Position numbers and translations under genes: made by a program
Notes under the pieces: model-generated
The model's input: only the letters and a program-made list of their open reading frames with translations
Told to the model about the DNA's origin: nothing
The model's database searches: none
Shown here: piece after piece, positions 55,815 to 64,000 of the stretch
Layout: each line of letters opens with the position of its first letter
Numbering within the stretch: position 1 is the first letter of the stretch
DNA from: Phycisphaerales bacterium
GTDB taxonomy: Bacteria > Planctomycetota > Phycisphaerae > Phycisphaerales > UBA1924
DNA length: 64,000 nt
Direction of reading: 5' to 3'
Assembly (NCBI GenBank): GCA_016741915.1
Contig: JACVCS010000002.1
Span: forward strand, 27,900 to 91,899

Positions 55815-56633
55815 ATGATCTCACGCTTCCGTCCGTCCGCACTTTTCGCACGCGCACCGCGATCCCGCGCGATCTCGCCGCTGCTCGTGCTCGTCATGCT
55901 TACGTTCACCTTGCTCACGAGAGCCTGCGCCGCACCGCCGAACCTCGAGCCCTTCGCCGCCGCGACGCACGAACTCACCAACACAGCCCGAGCGTTAGGC
56001 CCGAAGGTGAAGAGCACGCTACAGATGGCGAATCTGCCAACCCAGGTCGATCGCTTCGAGCGCGCGTGGTCGGCTCGGGTCAAAGCTCTGGAATCGCTCA
56101 ACCGCTACGCCGACGATCTGAACTCGATCGCACAGAGCGCCCAGACCCAGCCCGAACGCCTGCGCCGCTACAGCGATTCGCTCGCGGCCCTCGCCAGCGC
56201 GTTCTCGCCCGTACCGGGGAACGTCGCGATCTTCGCCGCTGCATCTTCCGCCGCGGATCTGCTGAGCCTCCAAGCCGCTCGCGCACGCGCGAATAGCTCG
56301 CTCGCGCACGCCGCGGCTGCGGCGCTCCCGAGCGTCGATCTGCTGACCGACGCACTTCGTGACGACCTGCTCGATATCGAAGAACTGATCCAAACGTGCC
56401 ACGCCGCGGCACTGCTTCAGCCCGGCGCGACCGATCAATCCGTACACATCGACGCGGCCTTCGCGCACGCGCTCGACACGATCAGAACACTGCGTGAGGC
56501 ACTGCACGCGTGGAAAGGGCTTCACGCCGCCGCGGTGAAGGCGATATCCAGCAACACCGAGCCGGACGCCCGCGAGGTCGAAACCGCCGCGGCGCGTCTG
56601 CGCTCCTTGATTCAGAAAGCGGGTGGGCAATGA
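55815..56633 (+). CDS. Hypothetical exported helical protein
   Basis: A 272-residue protein with a long signal sequence: a basic n-region (RFRPSALFARAPRSR), a hydrophobic core (SPLLVLVMLTFTLLTRACAA) and probable cleavage near residue 40. A lipoprotein cysteine (TRAC) is possible. The mature part is almost entirely alpha-helical with Ala/Leu heptads and evenly spaced Asp/Glu/Arg, suggesting a helical bundle. No cysteine pairs or catalytic motif. ATG at 55815 is supported by AGGGGGG four bases upstream. Its stop overlaps the start of the next gene by four bases. Family unrecognised. Confidence 0.7.
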   Translation: MISRFRPSALFARAPRSRAISPLLVLVMLTFTLLTRACAAPPNLEPFAAATHELTNTARALGPKVKSTLQMANLPTQVDRFERAWSARVKALESLNRYADDLNSIAQSAQTQPERLRRYSDSLAALASAFSPVPGNVAIFAAASSAADLLSLQAARARANSSLAHAAAAALPSVDLLTDALRDDLLDIEELIQTCHAAALLQPGATDQSVHIDAAFAHALDTIRTLREALHAWKGLHAAAVKAISSNTEPDAREVETAAARLRSLIQKAGGQ

Positions 56634-56896
56634 ACGGACTGGAATCCTTCACGAACGGGCCCGAGAGCACGGGCGAAACCTTTGCACATTGGCGCAATCG
56701 GCTGATCGAGCACCTCCGCTCGGCCCCGCCGATCGATCCCGGACCTGAGGGCAACGCTCAGCGGGCGCTGGTCGAATCGCTGCGGGCGATACTTATCGCG
56801 CAAATCGACGCTCGATTGGATCGGCTCGAATCGAGGACCGAAGCGATCGACGCCGTGGGCGAGTCGCTCAACCCGCCTGTCTCTGATGCGAGTTGA
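56630..56896 (+). CDS. Small hypothetical protein coupled to the helical exported protein
   Basis: An 88-residue soluble protein starting at an ATGA overlap with the upstream stop. It is largely helical, with an N-terminal WRNRLIEHLRS segment and a heptad-like C-terminal half (RALVESLRAILIAQIDARLD, then RLESRTEAID). There is no signal peptide, so it should be cytoplasmic while its partner is exported. Function unknown. A terminator for the convergent chemoreceptor gene lies just beyond. Confidence 0.6.
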   Translation: MNGLESFTNGPESTGETFAHWRNRLIEHLRSAPPIDPGPEGNAQRALVESLRAILIAQIDARLDRLESRTEAIDAVGESLNPPVSDAS

Positions 56897-56920
56897 GCCT
56901 GCGCGAATCGAGGAAACTGT

Positions 56921-56964
56921 AGCAAAAACAAACCGCGGCCCCGGTCGTCCTGACCGGGGCCGCG
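56921..56964 (-). terminator. Rho-independent terminator of the chemoreceptor gene
   Basis: Perfect 13-bp arms CGCGGCCCCGGTC / GACCGGGGCCGCG with a five-base loop; on the minus strand it is followed by TTTGTTTTTGCT. Confidence 0.92.
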
Positions 56965-57001
56965 TTCTCGGGAGGCTTCTGTTGTGCTCCTGCCGATCGA
57001 C

Positions 57002-58777
57002 TTACACCTTGAAGCGACCGACCAGCGTCGCGAGGTTCTGGGCCTGCTCGGAGAGCTGCGTGGCAGCCTGGGCCGCCTGCTGCGCACCCGCGGTGGATTC
57101 ACGCGTCACCGCGCTGATCTGCTCCACGCTCTTGGCGATCTGCTCGCCCGCGGCGGACTGCTGCTGGCTGGCGGTGGCGATCGACTGCACCATGCCCTGC
57201 AGCGACTTCGAGCCGCTGACGATCGTCTCCAGCGCCGAGCCGGCGGAGTTGGCCAGATCGACGCCCTTGCTGACCTTGTTCGTCGAGGCGTTGATGATCT
57301 GGACGCTCTCGCCCGTGCCCGTCTGGATCTCGCGGATGCTCTTGGCGACTTCTTCCGTCGCCTGCGTGGTGCGCTCGGCGAGCTTGCGGACCTCGTCGGC
57401 GACCACCGCGAACCCGCGACCGTGCTCGCCCGCCCGCGCCGCTTCGATCGCGGCGTTGAGGGCCAGCAGGTTCGTCTGGTCCGCGATGTCGTTGATCACG
57501 CTGATGATCTGGCCGATCTGCTCGCTCTTATGACCCAGCGCGCCCACGGCCTTGGCGCTCTCGGTCACCTGCGAGGCGATCTGCTTCATCTCTTCGATGG
57601 TCTGGTGAACCACCGTGCCGCCGTTGGTCGCCTGCTTGCCCGAGTCCTCCGCGGCCTGGGCGGCGTCGGCGGCCTTGCGGGCAACCTCCACCACCGAGGC
57701 GCTCATCTCCTCGACCGCGGCGGAGACCTGACCGGTCTGCTCTTCCTGCTTCGACAGGCCCGAGGCCATTTCCTCGGCGGAACTGGCGATCTCGCTGGCG
57801 GCGGCGGCGACCTGCTGGCTCGACGACGCGCACTCCTTCACGAGCTTCTGCAGGTTGCCCGCAACCGTGTTGAAACTGGCGGAAAGCTGCCCGATCTCGT
57901 CCTCACGCGTGGTCTGCATGCGGACGGTCAGGTCACCACCGGCGACATTCTGGAACAGGCCGACCAGGGCCGCGATCGGCTGGCTGATGGTCTTGCGGAG
58001 CATGTAGACGAAGAGGCCCACCGCACCGACAACCACGGGGACGGTCCACATCATGCCGGACTTGAAGAACCCGGCGACCTGCTCGTCCATTCCCTGCAGG
58101 GGCATGGCGATCTCGAACGCGCCGTGCATGTCGCCGACCTTCCAGTTTTCCATCTTGTGCCCGAGTGGGTCGAGCCCGTCGAAGGAGCCGTCGGCGCTGC
58201 GCTTGTCGTACTTGGCGGGGTCGCCGTGGCACATCATGCAGTTGGAATCGAGCTTGATGGCGCGGACGTAGTGCAGGGTGTTGGTTTCGGTGTTGATGCG
58301 ACCGAGGTGCTCTTCTCCGCCTTCGAGCACCTGCTTGGTGAGATCTTTCAGAAGCTGCGCGCGGAACGAACCGGGCTCGGGCTCGTTCTTGGGGTTGCGC
58401 GCGTCGAAGGCGACGACCTTGAAGTCGACGCCCTGCTTCTTCGCGGCTTCACCGGCGGCCGTCCAACCGGCGACGACGGGGATGGCGTTGAAGAACTTGG
58501 TCTCTTTGAGGGGCTTGCCCGCCTTGGCTTCGTCGAGGGCTTCCTGGACGAGCTGATCGACATCGAAGGCACCCATGGCCATGAGCTTGCCGACGTGGTT
58601 CTTGGTTTCATCGGCCAGCGCGGTGAACTGCGAAGCCTCGTCGGTCAGTTCGTGCTGGATGTCGCGCTTGTACCCGGTCATGAAGACCGTGTAGTTGATC
58701 GCCACCACCGCGACGAGGATCGTCACAGTCGCGGCGATGATCTTGACCGACATACTCAGTTTCTTCAGTTGATTCAT
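57002..58777 (-). CDS. Methyl-accepting chemotaxis protein with haem-binding (CxxCH) sensor domain
   Basis: A 591-residue chemoreceptor. Membrane helix 1 is at about 10-33 ([20 protein letters not shown]). The extracytoplasmic domain, about 35-235, is of the Tll0287/DUF3365 type and carries a covalent c-type haem site C180-M-M-C-H184. Helix 2 is at about 238-260. HAMP follows ([20 protein letters not shown]), then a long helical signalling region with the conserved hairpin tip ([20 protein letters not shown]). It probably reports redox or gas ligands to CheA/CheW; no che genes are nearby. Start ATG at 58777. Confidence 0.93.
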   Translation of the reverse strand: MNQLKKLSMSVKIIAATVTILVAVVAINYTVFMTGYKRDIQHELTDEASQFTALADETKNHVGKLMAMGAFDVDQLVQEALDEAKAGKPLKETKFFNAIPVVAGWTAAGEAAKKQGVDFKVVAFDARNPKNEPEPGSFRAQLLKDLTKQVLEGGEEHLGRINTETNTLHYVRAIKLDSNCMMCHGDPAKYDKRSADGSFDGLDPLGHKMENWKVGDMHGAFEIAMPLQGMDEQVAGFFKSGMMWTVPVVVGAVGLFVYMLRKTISQPIAALVGLFQNVAGGDLTVRMQTTREDEIGQLSASFNTVAGNLQKLVKECASSSQQVAAAASEIASSAEEMASGLSKQEEQTGQVSAAVEEMSASVVEVARKAADAAQAAEDSGKQATNGGTVVHQTIEEMKQIASQVTESAKAVGALGHKSEQIGQIISVINDIADQTNLLALNAAIEAARAGEHGRGFAVVADEVRKLAERTTQATEEVAKSIREIQTGTGESVQIINASTNKVSKGVDLANSAGSALETIVSGSKSLQGMVQSIATASQQQSAAGEQIAKSVEQISAVTRESTAGAQQAAQAATQLSEQAQNLATLVGRFKV

Positions 58778-59233
58778 GGGCCGTGCCTCCGCCCCGCTCT
58801 GCGCGGGCTGGGTTTCGCCGACTCACTTTGGCTGTCTCGGCACACTCACGAGGCAGTCGGTGCGCGGCCGCCGGAGAACCGGCCCAAGCCGCGGGGCGTG
58901 ATCGAGATTTCGACTGGTGGAAATCCCGGGATCACTGAAGGCGCGAGGCACCGAACACAATCCACCGTTTCGGGGGGTGGGCGGGGCGGGTTATGCTTGA
59001 AATGCCATACAGCCCGAATTGAACGATCCTTTGCAGATGCTCGCAAAGCGTGCAAAACGGGCCATTCTGGGACAGTTTTTCATCGTCTTCATCCGCCGCG
59101 ACCAAAGCAGGGTTTCTCTGTACACTGGCGGTTCACGTGGCGTTCGGTGCAAAGCCCGTTCTGGGTTTCGCGTCGGTGCCTGGTCTTGTCTTCGGGCCGA
59201 TCGGCCCGTTCATTGTCTGCGGGAGCCCTGAAG
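58778..59233. other. Divergent intergenic region, chemoreceptor / M28 peptidase
   Basis: 456 bp. A TACACT hexamer occurs at 59121-59126, 108 bp before the peptidase start. I see no gene and no operator I can support. In-frame continuity with the antisense of the chemoreceptor gene is fortuitous. Confidence 0.45.
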
Positions 59234-61150
59234 ATGCGAAATGCGTGCGAGTCGGCCATCGGTGCAGGGCGGGTGAGCGGCGGGGTGCATGGTCAACGGG
59301 TTGAACAGTTCAAAGCCTCGAACGGGCGTGCTCGACGCCTGTTGGTGTGGGCTTCGATCGCGGCGCTGGTGCTGAGTGCCGGCGGGTGCGGGAAGGGTGC
59401 CGGCGGCGGCGAGGCCGGGACGGCCAACTCGGGCAACTCGAATGCGGCCCCGGTGGTCGTGGGCGCCAAGCCCAAGGCGTGGACCGGGTACCTCGATGGC
59501 AAGCCGATCGAGGTGGCGAAGGGGACGCTGGGCGATGAGGCGACCATCGAGCGGATCATCGAAGAGGGAACGAAACGCAACCAGGTGATGAACCACCTGG
59601 AGCACCTGACTCAGAATATCGGCTCGCGCCTGACGGGCAGCAAGCGGGCGCTGAAGGCCAACGAGTGGACGCGCGACCGATTCGCGGCGTGGGGACTTTC
59701 CAATGCCCATCTGGACCAGTGGGGAACGGTCGGGGTGGCGTTTGATCGCGGGCCGAGCACGGGTGATCTGTACGTGGAAGAGAACGTGCGTATCCGGCGG
59801 CAGGTGGCGGCGGAGCAGGGCAAGGAGCCGACGGCTCCGCCGAAGCTTCGCAAAGCACGCGGGCTGGAGTTCACCACGCTGAGCTGGACGCGCGGGACGA
59901 ACGGGCCTGTGCGGGGCGAGGTGATCCGCATGCCCAAGACTGTAGAAGAACTCGAGGGCATCAAGGACAAACTGAGCGGTGCGTGGGTGCTGATCCCCGC
60001 GGGTGCGCCGGGCGGGATGCGGGATATCCGCGGGCGGGTGGCGGATCAGTACGCCGACCGGGCGAAAGCACGCGAGGCGGCGGCGAAGGGCGAAGAACTG
60101 AAGGACCCGACGATGATGCAGCGGGTGGCGGTGCTGCCCGTGGCGGGGTTCATCAGCAGCAGCCGGGATGAGCGGGTGTGGACGGGTGGGATCCGCGGCT
60201 GGCGCGAACTGACGATGGAGACGATCCCGCCTGAGGTGCACGTGCAGGTGCGGATGAGCGATTACGACTATCTCAACTCACGCATCACCGACGGCGAGCG
60301 GGTTTGGGCGGAGTTTGACCTGAAGCACGAGTTTGCGCCCGGGCCTGTGCCTGTGTACAACACGGTGGCGGAGATCCGCGGGACCGAAAAGCCTGACGAA
60401 GTTGTGTTCGTCTCGGGACACTTGGACTCATGGGACGGCGTGGGGAGCCAGGGCGCGACGGATAACGGCACCGGGAGCGCGGTGACGCTCGAGACGGCGC
60501 GGATCCTCATGGCCAGCGGCGCGAAGCCCAAGCGGACAATTCGGTTTATCTTGTGGACCGGCGAAGAGCAGGGCCTGCTGGGCTCGGCGAGTTATGTCGA
60601 GCGGCACAAGAAGGAATGGGACACGTGGTCGGCGTGCTTCGTCGACGACGGCGGGACGGACAGCCAGGGCGGGCTCGGCGCGTCGACCGATGAGATGGCG
60701 CGTGTGCTCGTAGCGGCGACGGCGCCGGTGAACGGCTTGTTCTTTGACTCCGCGGACGGAAAGGCGCTGAACGTGAACGTGCGGATGGTCAGGAGCCTCC
60801 GCGACGGCGTCGGCGGCAGCGATCACGCGAGCTTTGTGCGTGCGGGAATTCCGGGGTTCTTCTGGGATGAGGTCGGGCGTGCGGACTACGGCTTCGGCTG
60901 GCACACGCAGAACGACAAGTTCACGCTGGCGATCCCGGAGTACCTCAAGCAGTCGGCGACGTGCTCAGCAATCACGGCGTATCGGCTGGCGTGTGCGCCG
61001 GAGTTGTTGCCCAGAGAGCCCAAGAAGGCCGAGAGCGAGGGTGAGGAAGATTCGCCTCGACCTCGGCGTGGGCAGGAAGGCTCGGGGGGTGCGGCGGGTT
61101 CGGGGGGCGGTGCGGGGTGGGCCGAGGGCGGAAAGGCGGCGGCGCGAGGG
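59234..61150 (+). CDS. M28-family zinc aminopeptidase lipoprotein, 3' end lost at a sequence junction
   Basis: About 640 residues. The signal segment RARRLLVWASIAALVLSAGG ends at the lipobox cysteine C52, so the enzyme is membrane-anchored outside the cytoplasm. A protease-associated-like insert covers about 170-300. The M28 core has the metal residues in SGHLDSWDG, GATDNGTGSAV and WTGEEQGLLGS, then FVDDGGTDSQ and the final histidine in GGSDHASFVRAGIPGFFW. After residue ~605 the protein turns into a Glu/Gly/Ala-rich tail. The frame then runs without a stop into alphaproteobacterial DNA (formally to 61522), so the native end is missing. A broad-specificity exopeptidase role is likely. Confidence 0.88.
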
Positions 61151-61170
61151 GGGGATATTCAGCTTCGCGC
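61130..61170. other. Probable chimeric junction
   Basis: Planctomycete-type sequence ends and alphaproteobacterial-type sequence begins near a run of seven G at 61148-61154. Two convergent genes are both truncated here, and every gene to the right belongs to a typical alphaproteobacterial set. Confidence 0.65.
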
Positions 61171-61348
61171 CGCGGCCCTGGAGGGACGCGATCGAATTGC
61201 TGGCGATCTCGTTACCTTGCGCCACGCCCTTGAGGATCTGGCCTTGGTAATTTTCGGCGAATTTTTCGGTCACGTCGCGGAACGCGGCCGTCTTTTGATT
61301 GCGGAAATCGATCACAGGCTGAGCGGCCTGCGAGATAGACGCTGCCAT
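61150..61348 (-). CDS. Phasin-like protein, N-terminal part only
   Basis: About 65 residues remain, starting MAASISQAAQPVIDFRNQKT and continuing with AAFRDVTEKFAENYQGQILK, amphipathic and helical as in polyhydroxyalkanoate-granule phasins. The identification is tentative. The SD GGAG lies eight bases before the ATG, and a good promoter is present at 61385-61414. Beyond about codon 65 the frame enters planctomycete DNA read backwards (Arg/Pro-rich), so the gene is cut at the junction. Confidence 0.5.
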
Positions 61349-61384
61349 CGGGATTCTCCAGTGGCGTTGGTTTTCAAGACAATC

Positions 61385-61414
61385 AGTATAGTTAATGGCC
61401 GTTTACCAAGTCAA
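61385..61414 (-). promoter_or_regulatory. Sigma-70 promoter of the phasin-like gene
   Basis: On the minus strand TTGACT, an 18-bp spacer and TATACT, 37 bp upstream of the ATG. It is the best consensus promoter in the window. Confidence 0.75.
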
Positions 61415-61507
61415 CGACCGAGTCGCAATCCTGGATGGGAATTGCACTCGTTAAGTCCGCAAAATTTATTGGATTTGGGAAGCGAGGCGCCTTGGCGCCC
61501 TGGAAAT

Positions 61508-61581
61508 TGGCTGGGGGACTAGGATTCGAACCTAGACAACCAGAGTCAGAGTCTGGGGTCCTACCGTTAGACGATCCCCCA
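61508..61581 (-). tRNA. tRNA-Gln (anticodon CUG)
   Basis: The acceptor stem TGGGGGA pairs with TCCCCCA (U1-A72, usual for tRNA-Gln), with discriminator G and an encoded CCA. The anticodon stem CCAGA/TCTGG holds the loop CTCTGAC, anticodon CTG. The T-arm contains GGTTCGAATCC. It is on the alphaproteobacterial side of the junction. Confidence 0.96.
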
Positions 61582-61711
61582 GCGGGACGCGTCCGCCGGA
61601 CGGGGCGAAACCCCGACCGAGCGGCGCTGTCTATATCGCCCTTCGCCCGGATCGTCAAACCCGGTTACAGTACTGGTCAAAATAGCGACGCGAACTTGGG
61701 GAGTTGCTTCT

Positions 61712-62692
61712 GTGGAGACGGCGCAAGCCCGAAGGGACGAGGGGCCGATACTCGCGGCCCTCGACCTCGGCACGAATAATTGCCGTCTGTTGATCGCCAA
61801 ACCGGCCCCGGACGGGTTCCGGGTGGTGGACGCGTTTTCGCGCATCGTGCGCTTGGGCGAAGGGCTGGAACGTAGCGGCAATCTCGCCGAAACGGCGATG
61901 GTTCGCGCGTTGGACGCGCTTCATGTCTGCGCGGCCAAAATGGACCGGCGCGGCGTGACTAGTTTTCGTGGCGTGGCGACCGAAGCCTGCCGTCGGGCCG
62001 AAAACGGGGCGGCCTTCCTGTCGCGCGTGCGCGAGGCGACGGGCATCGAGCTCGAGCCCATCGCGGCGGACGAGGAGGCGGATCTCGCCTTGGCCGGCTG
62101 CGCGGCGCTGCTCGACGCGGGCAAGCCGCACGCCATCGCCTTCGATATCGGCGGCGGCTCGACCGAAGTGATGTGGCTGGAACGCGACGGCGATTCGTGG
62201 CGGCGGATCGATTTCGTGTCGCTGCCGCTGGGCGTCGTGGCGATTGCCGAGCGCTTGGGCCCCGACAAAATCGCCTGCGAGGCCTATCAAGCCGCCGTCG
62301 CCGATATCTCGGCACGCTTGGCCGAACTCGACGCGCGCCACGATATCGGGGCCCAAATCGCGGCCGGGAATGTCGAGATGGTCGGCACGTCGGGCACGGT
62401 CACCACGCTGTCGGGCATCGCGATGGGCTTGCAGCGCTACGAGCGCGCGTTGGTCGACGGCTCATGGCTCGATTTCGCGCAGATCAAGGCACTGTCGGCG
62501 GACCTCGCCGCCGCCGATCTGGAAGGGCGCGCGCGGCACGGCTGCATCGGGCGCGAACGCGCCGATCTGGTCGTCGCGGGCTGCGCGCTGCTGGAGGGGA
62601 TTTGCGCGCGCTGGCCGGTCGGGCGTCTGCGCGTCGCCGATCGGGGCTTGCGCGAAGGCATTCTGATGGGTCTATTGCGCGGGCATGAGTGA
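61712..62692 (+). CDS. Ppx/GppA-family phosphatase
   Basis: A 326-residue ASKHA-fold phosphatase acting on polyphosphate or pppGpp. The phosphate-1 motif is AALDLGTNNCRLLIAKP, FRGVATEACRRAENG follows, then the phosphate-2 motif AFDIGGGSTEVMWL and the adenosine-type motif VGTSGTVTTLSG. The single-module length (about 320-330 residues) is that of alphaproteobacterial Ppx-like enzymes, without the C-terminal HD extension of E. coli GppA/Ppx. The start is GTG at 61712. It overlaps rlmE by eight bases, an arrangement common in Alphaproteobacteria. Confidence 0.92.
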   Translation: METAQARRDEGPILAALDLGTNNCRLLIAKPAPDGFRVVDAFSRIVRLGEGLERSGNLAETAMVRALDALHVCAAKMDRRGVTSFRGVATEACRRAENGAAFLSRVREATGIELEPIAADEEADLALAGCAALLDAGKPHAIAFDIGGGSTEVMWLERDGDSWRRIDFVSLPLGVVAIAERLGPDKIACEAYQAAVADISARLAELDARHDIGAQIAAGNVEMVGTSGTVTTLSGIAMGLQRYERALVDGSWLDFAQIKALSADLAAADLEGRARHGCIGRERADLVVAGCALLEGICARWPVGRLRVADRGLREGILMGLLRGHE

Positions 62693-63338
62693 TTCCCGCC
62701 GCCTCGCCGAACGCCTGAAGACCGCCAAGGGCCGTTCCACATCGCAGCAGAACTGGCTGCGCCGCCAGCTCAACGATCCTTACGTCGGCAAGGCGAAGGA
62801 TGCGGGCTATCGCAGCCGCGCGGCCTTCAAGCTGATCGAGATCGACGCCAAGGTGCGGCTGTTCCGCCCGGGCATGAAGATCGTCGATCTGGGTGCGGCC
62901 CCCGGCGGATGGACGCAAGTCGCGATCGAACGCAAAGCCGGTACGATCGTCGCGCTCGATATCCTCGAGATGGATCAATTGCCCGGCGCCGTCGTGCTGC
63001 AAGCCGACTTTCTCGATCCCGCCGCGTCGGAAAAGGTCAAAGCTGCGTTGAACGGTCCGGCCGATCTGATCCTGACCGACATGGCGCCGTCGACGACCGG
63101 CCATCGCGAGACCGATCATTTGCGGATTATCGCGCTGGTCGAAGCGGCGTTCGAGTTCGCCTGCGACGTGTTGAAACCGGGCGGCGCCTTCGTCGGCAAG
63201 CTGCGCCAGGGCGGCGAGGAGCAGCAACTGATGAAGGCGGTGCAGGCGCGTTTCGCCAAGCTCCAGCGCATCAAGCCGCCCTCCAGCCGATCCGAGTCGG
63301 CGGAGTTTTACTTCGCCGCGACCGGCTTCAAAGGCTGA
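62685..63338 (+). CDS. rlmE: 23S rRNA (uridine-2552) 2'-O-methyltransferase
   Basis: A 217-residue FtsJ/RrmJ methyltransferase that modifies U2552 in the A-loop of the large subunit. RNA-binding N-terminus [32 protein letters not shown] supplies the first catalytic lysine; the SAM motif is [14 protein letters not shown]; the catalytic aspartate is in [13 protein letters not shown], the second lysine in [13 protein letters not shown], and the glutamate in [16 protein letters not shown]. The K-D-K-E tetrad is complete. The ATG at 62685 overlaps the phosphatase stop. Alternative names ftsJ and rrmJ. Confidence 0.95.
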   Translation: MSDSRRLAERLKTAKGRSTSQQNWLRRQLNDPYVGKAKDAGYRSRAAFKLIEIDAKVRLFRPGMKIVDLGAAPGGWTQVAIERKAGTIVALDILEMDQLPGAVVLQADFLDPAASEKVKAALNGPADLILTDMAPSTTGHRETDHLRIIALVEAAFEFACDVLKPGGAFVGKLRQGGEEQQLMKAVQARFAKLQRIKPPSSRSESAEFYFAATGFKG

Positions 63339-63432
63339 TTTCCCCGTCATTTCAACGCGATTCGACCCCATTTCGATCTTCACGAACGGGGTGTATAGAT
63401 GCGCGCCACTTCCCGCGACCCCAGGAGGCGGC

Positions 63433-64000
63433 ATGCATATCCGCGAAGCGCTTACGTTCGACGACGTCCTTCTGGAGCCCGGCGCCTCCGCCGTTTTGCC
63501 CGGCGACGTCACCACCCGGACGCGGATCACCCGCAATATCGAACTCGGCATTCCGCTCGTGTCTTCGGCGATGGACACGGTGACGGAAAGCGCGCTCGCC
63601 ATCGCGATGGCGCAAGCCGGCGGCATGGGCGTCATCCACAAGAATCTCGATATCGAGCTTCAGGCGCAGGAAGTGCGCAAGGTGAAGAAGTTCGAAAGCG
63701 GCATGGTCGTCAATCCGCTGACCATCCGCCCGGACGCCACGCTGGCCGATGCGCTGCAGATGATGGCGGCAAATCACATCTCCGGCATTCCGGTCACCGA
63801 AGCGAATGGCCGCCTCGTCGGCGTGCTGACCAACCGCGACGTGCGCTTCGCCAGCGATCCGCGCCAGAAGGTCAGCGAGTTGATGACCCGCGACAAGCTG
63901 GTCACCGTGACCGAGGGCGTGTCGAAGGAAGAAGCCAAGCGCCTTCTGCACCAGCATCGCATCGAGAAGCTGGTCGTCGTCGACCAATCCTATCGCTGCA
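63433..64000 (+). CDS. guaB: Inosine-5'-monophosphate dehydrogenase, 5' part
   Basis: The first 189 codons of IMPDH, which oxidises IMP to XMP in GTP synthesis. [20 protein letters not shown] opens the TIM barrel, [20 protein letters not shown] and [20 protein letters not shown] follow, and from about residue 95 the inserted CBS pair begins ([40 protein letters not shown]). CAGGAGGCGG stands before the ATG at 63433. The catalytic cysteine loop lies beyond the window. The order Ppx, rlmE, guaB supports the alphaproteobacterial assignment of this end. Confidence 0.95.
   Translation, partial: MHIREALTFDDVLLEPGASAVLPGDVTTRTRITRNIELGIPLVSSAMDTVTESALAIAMAQAGGMGVIHKNLDIELQAQEVRKVKKFESGMVVNPLTIRPDATLADALQMMAANHISGIPVTEANGRLVGVLTNRDVRFASDPRQKVSELMTRDKLVTVTEGVSKEEAKRLLHQHRIEKLVVVDQSYRC

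Noticed and set aside
56984..59233. Open frame continuous with the M28 peptidase and antisense to the chemoreceptor
   Set aside because: The part before 59234 mirrors the MCP gene; the peptidase signal peptide and lipobox begin at 59234.
61471..61500. Terminator of the tRNA-Gln gene (AGGCGCC palindrome)
   Set aside because: A short GC palindrome exists, but no T-run follows on the minus strand.

Overview
The window reads as two pieces of DNA joined near 61.15 kb. Positions 1 to about 61,150 are high-GC, gene-dense DNA that fits a Planctomycetota chromosome, probably class Phycisphaerae. The evidence is a short SigA-like sigma factor, an LL-diaminopimelate aminotransferase (DapL), a type III glutamine synthetase, a DUF1570-like HExxH protein, a UVR-motif protein and a large CHASE/PAS/GAF hybrid kinase. 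This assignment rests on gene content, not on a tree. From about 61,150 to 64,000 the genes are alphaproteobacterial in type: a phasin-like fragment, tRNA-Gln(CUG), Ppx/GppA phosphatase, RlmE and GuaB. The M28 peptidase on the left and the phasin-like gene on the right both lose their 3' ends at the same point, so an assembly or library chimera is the simplest explanation.

Layout. 0-11.5 kb: sigma factor, UVR protein, DUF4126 protein, MFS transporter, S41/PDZ protease, dapL, a small imported-looking segment behind dapL, and a beta-lactamase-fold hydrolase. 11.5-16.4 kb: one 1630-residue hybrid histidine kinase. 16.7-21 kb: the pyruvate dehydrogenase operon pdhA-pdhB-pdhC on the minus strand, interrupted between pdhB and pdhC by a 450-bp unit with inverted-repeat ends that encodes a four-helix-bundle (S23/IVP-type) protein. 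21.3-29.3 kb: GNAT acetyltransferase, prfB with a programmed frameshift at a UAA stop, a membrane protein plus SDR pair, a TPR protein and an oversized valS. 29.3-39.8 kb: HExxH lipoprotein, secreted GH13 amylase, Opp-type ATPase, zinc-ribbon membrane protein, M3 peptidase and an ABC exporter pair. 39.9-49.9 kb: cobalamin adenosyltransferase, recJ, argC, an adenosine-deaminase-like enzyme, a TylF-like methyltransferase, a DapB-like dehydrogenase, two SDRs, and a lipoprotein-HxlR operon with a palindromic operator candidate. 50-61.1 kb: rplI, ssb, glnN, small secreted proteins, a haem-binding chemoreceptor and an M28 peptidase.

Three features stand out. (1) The IVS-like element in the pdh operon has the architecture of a 23S rRNA intervening sequence but lies in a protein operon. 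(2) A second copy of the last 139 bp of dapL, differing only at synonymous sites and in the stop codon, frames a low-GC orphan gene that resembles double-CxxC immunity proteins; this recalls integration events that rebuild the 3' end of a target gene. (3) Short-period (7-8 bp) imperfect repeat arrays recur between genes, inside valS and in the ends of the IVS-like element, often as inverted pairs. No CRISPR array, rRNA, integrase or transposase was seen.
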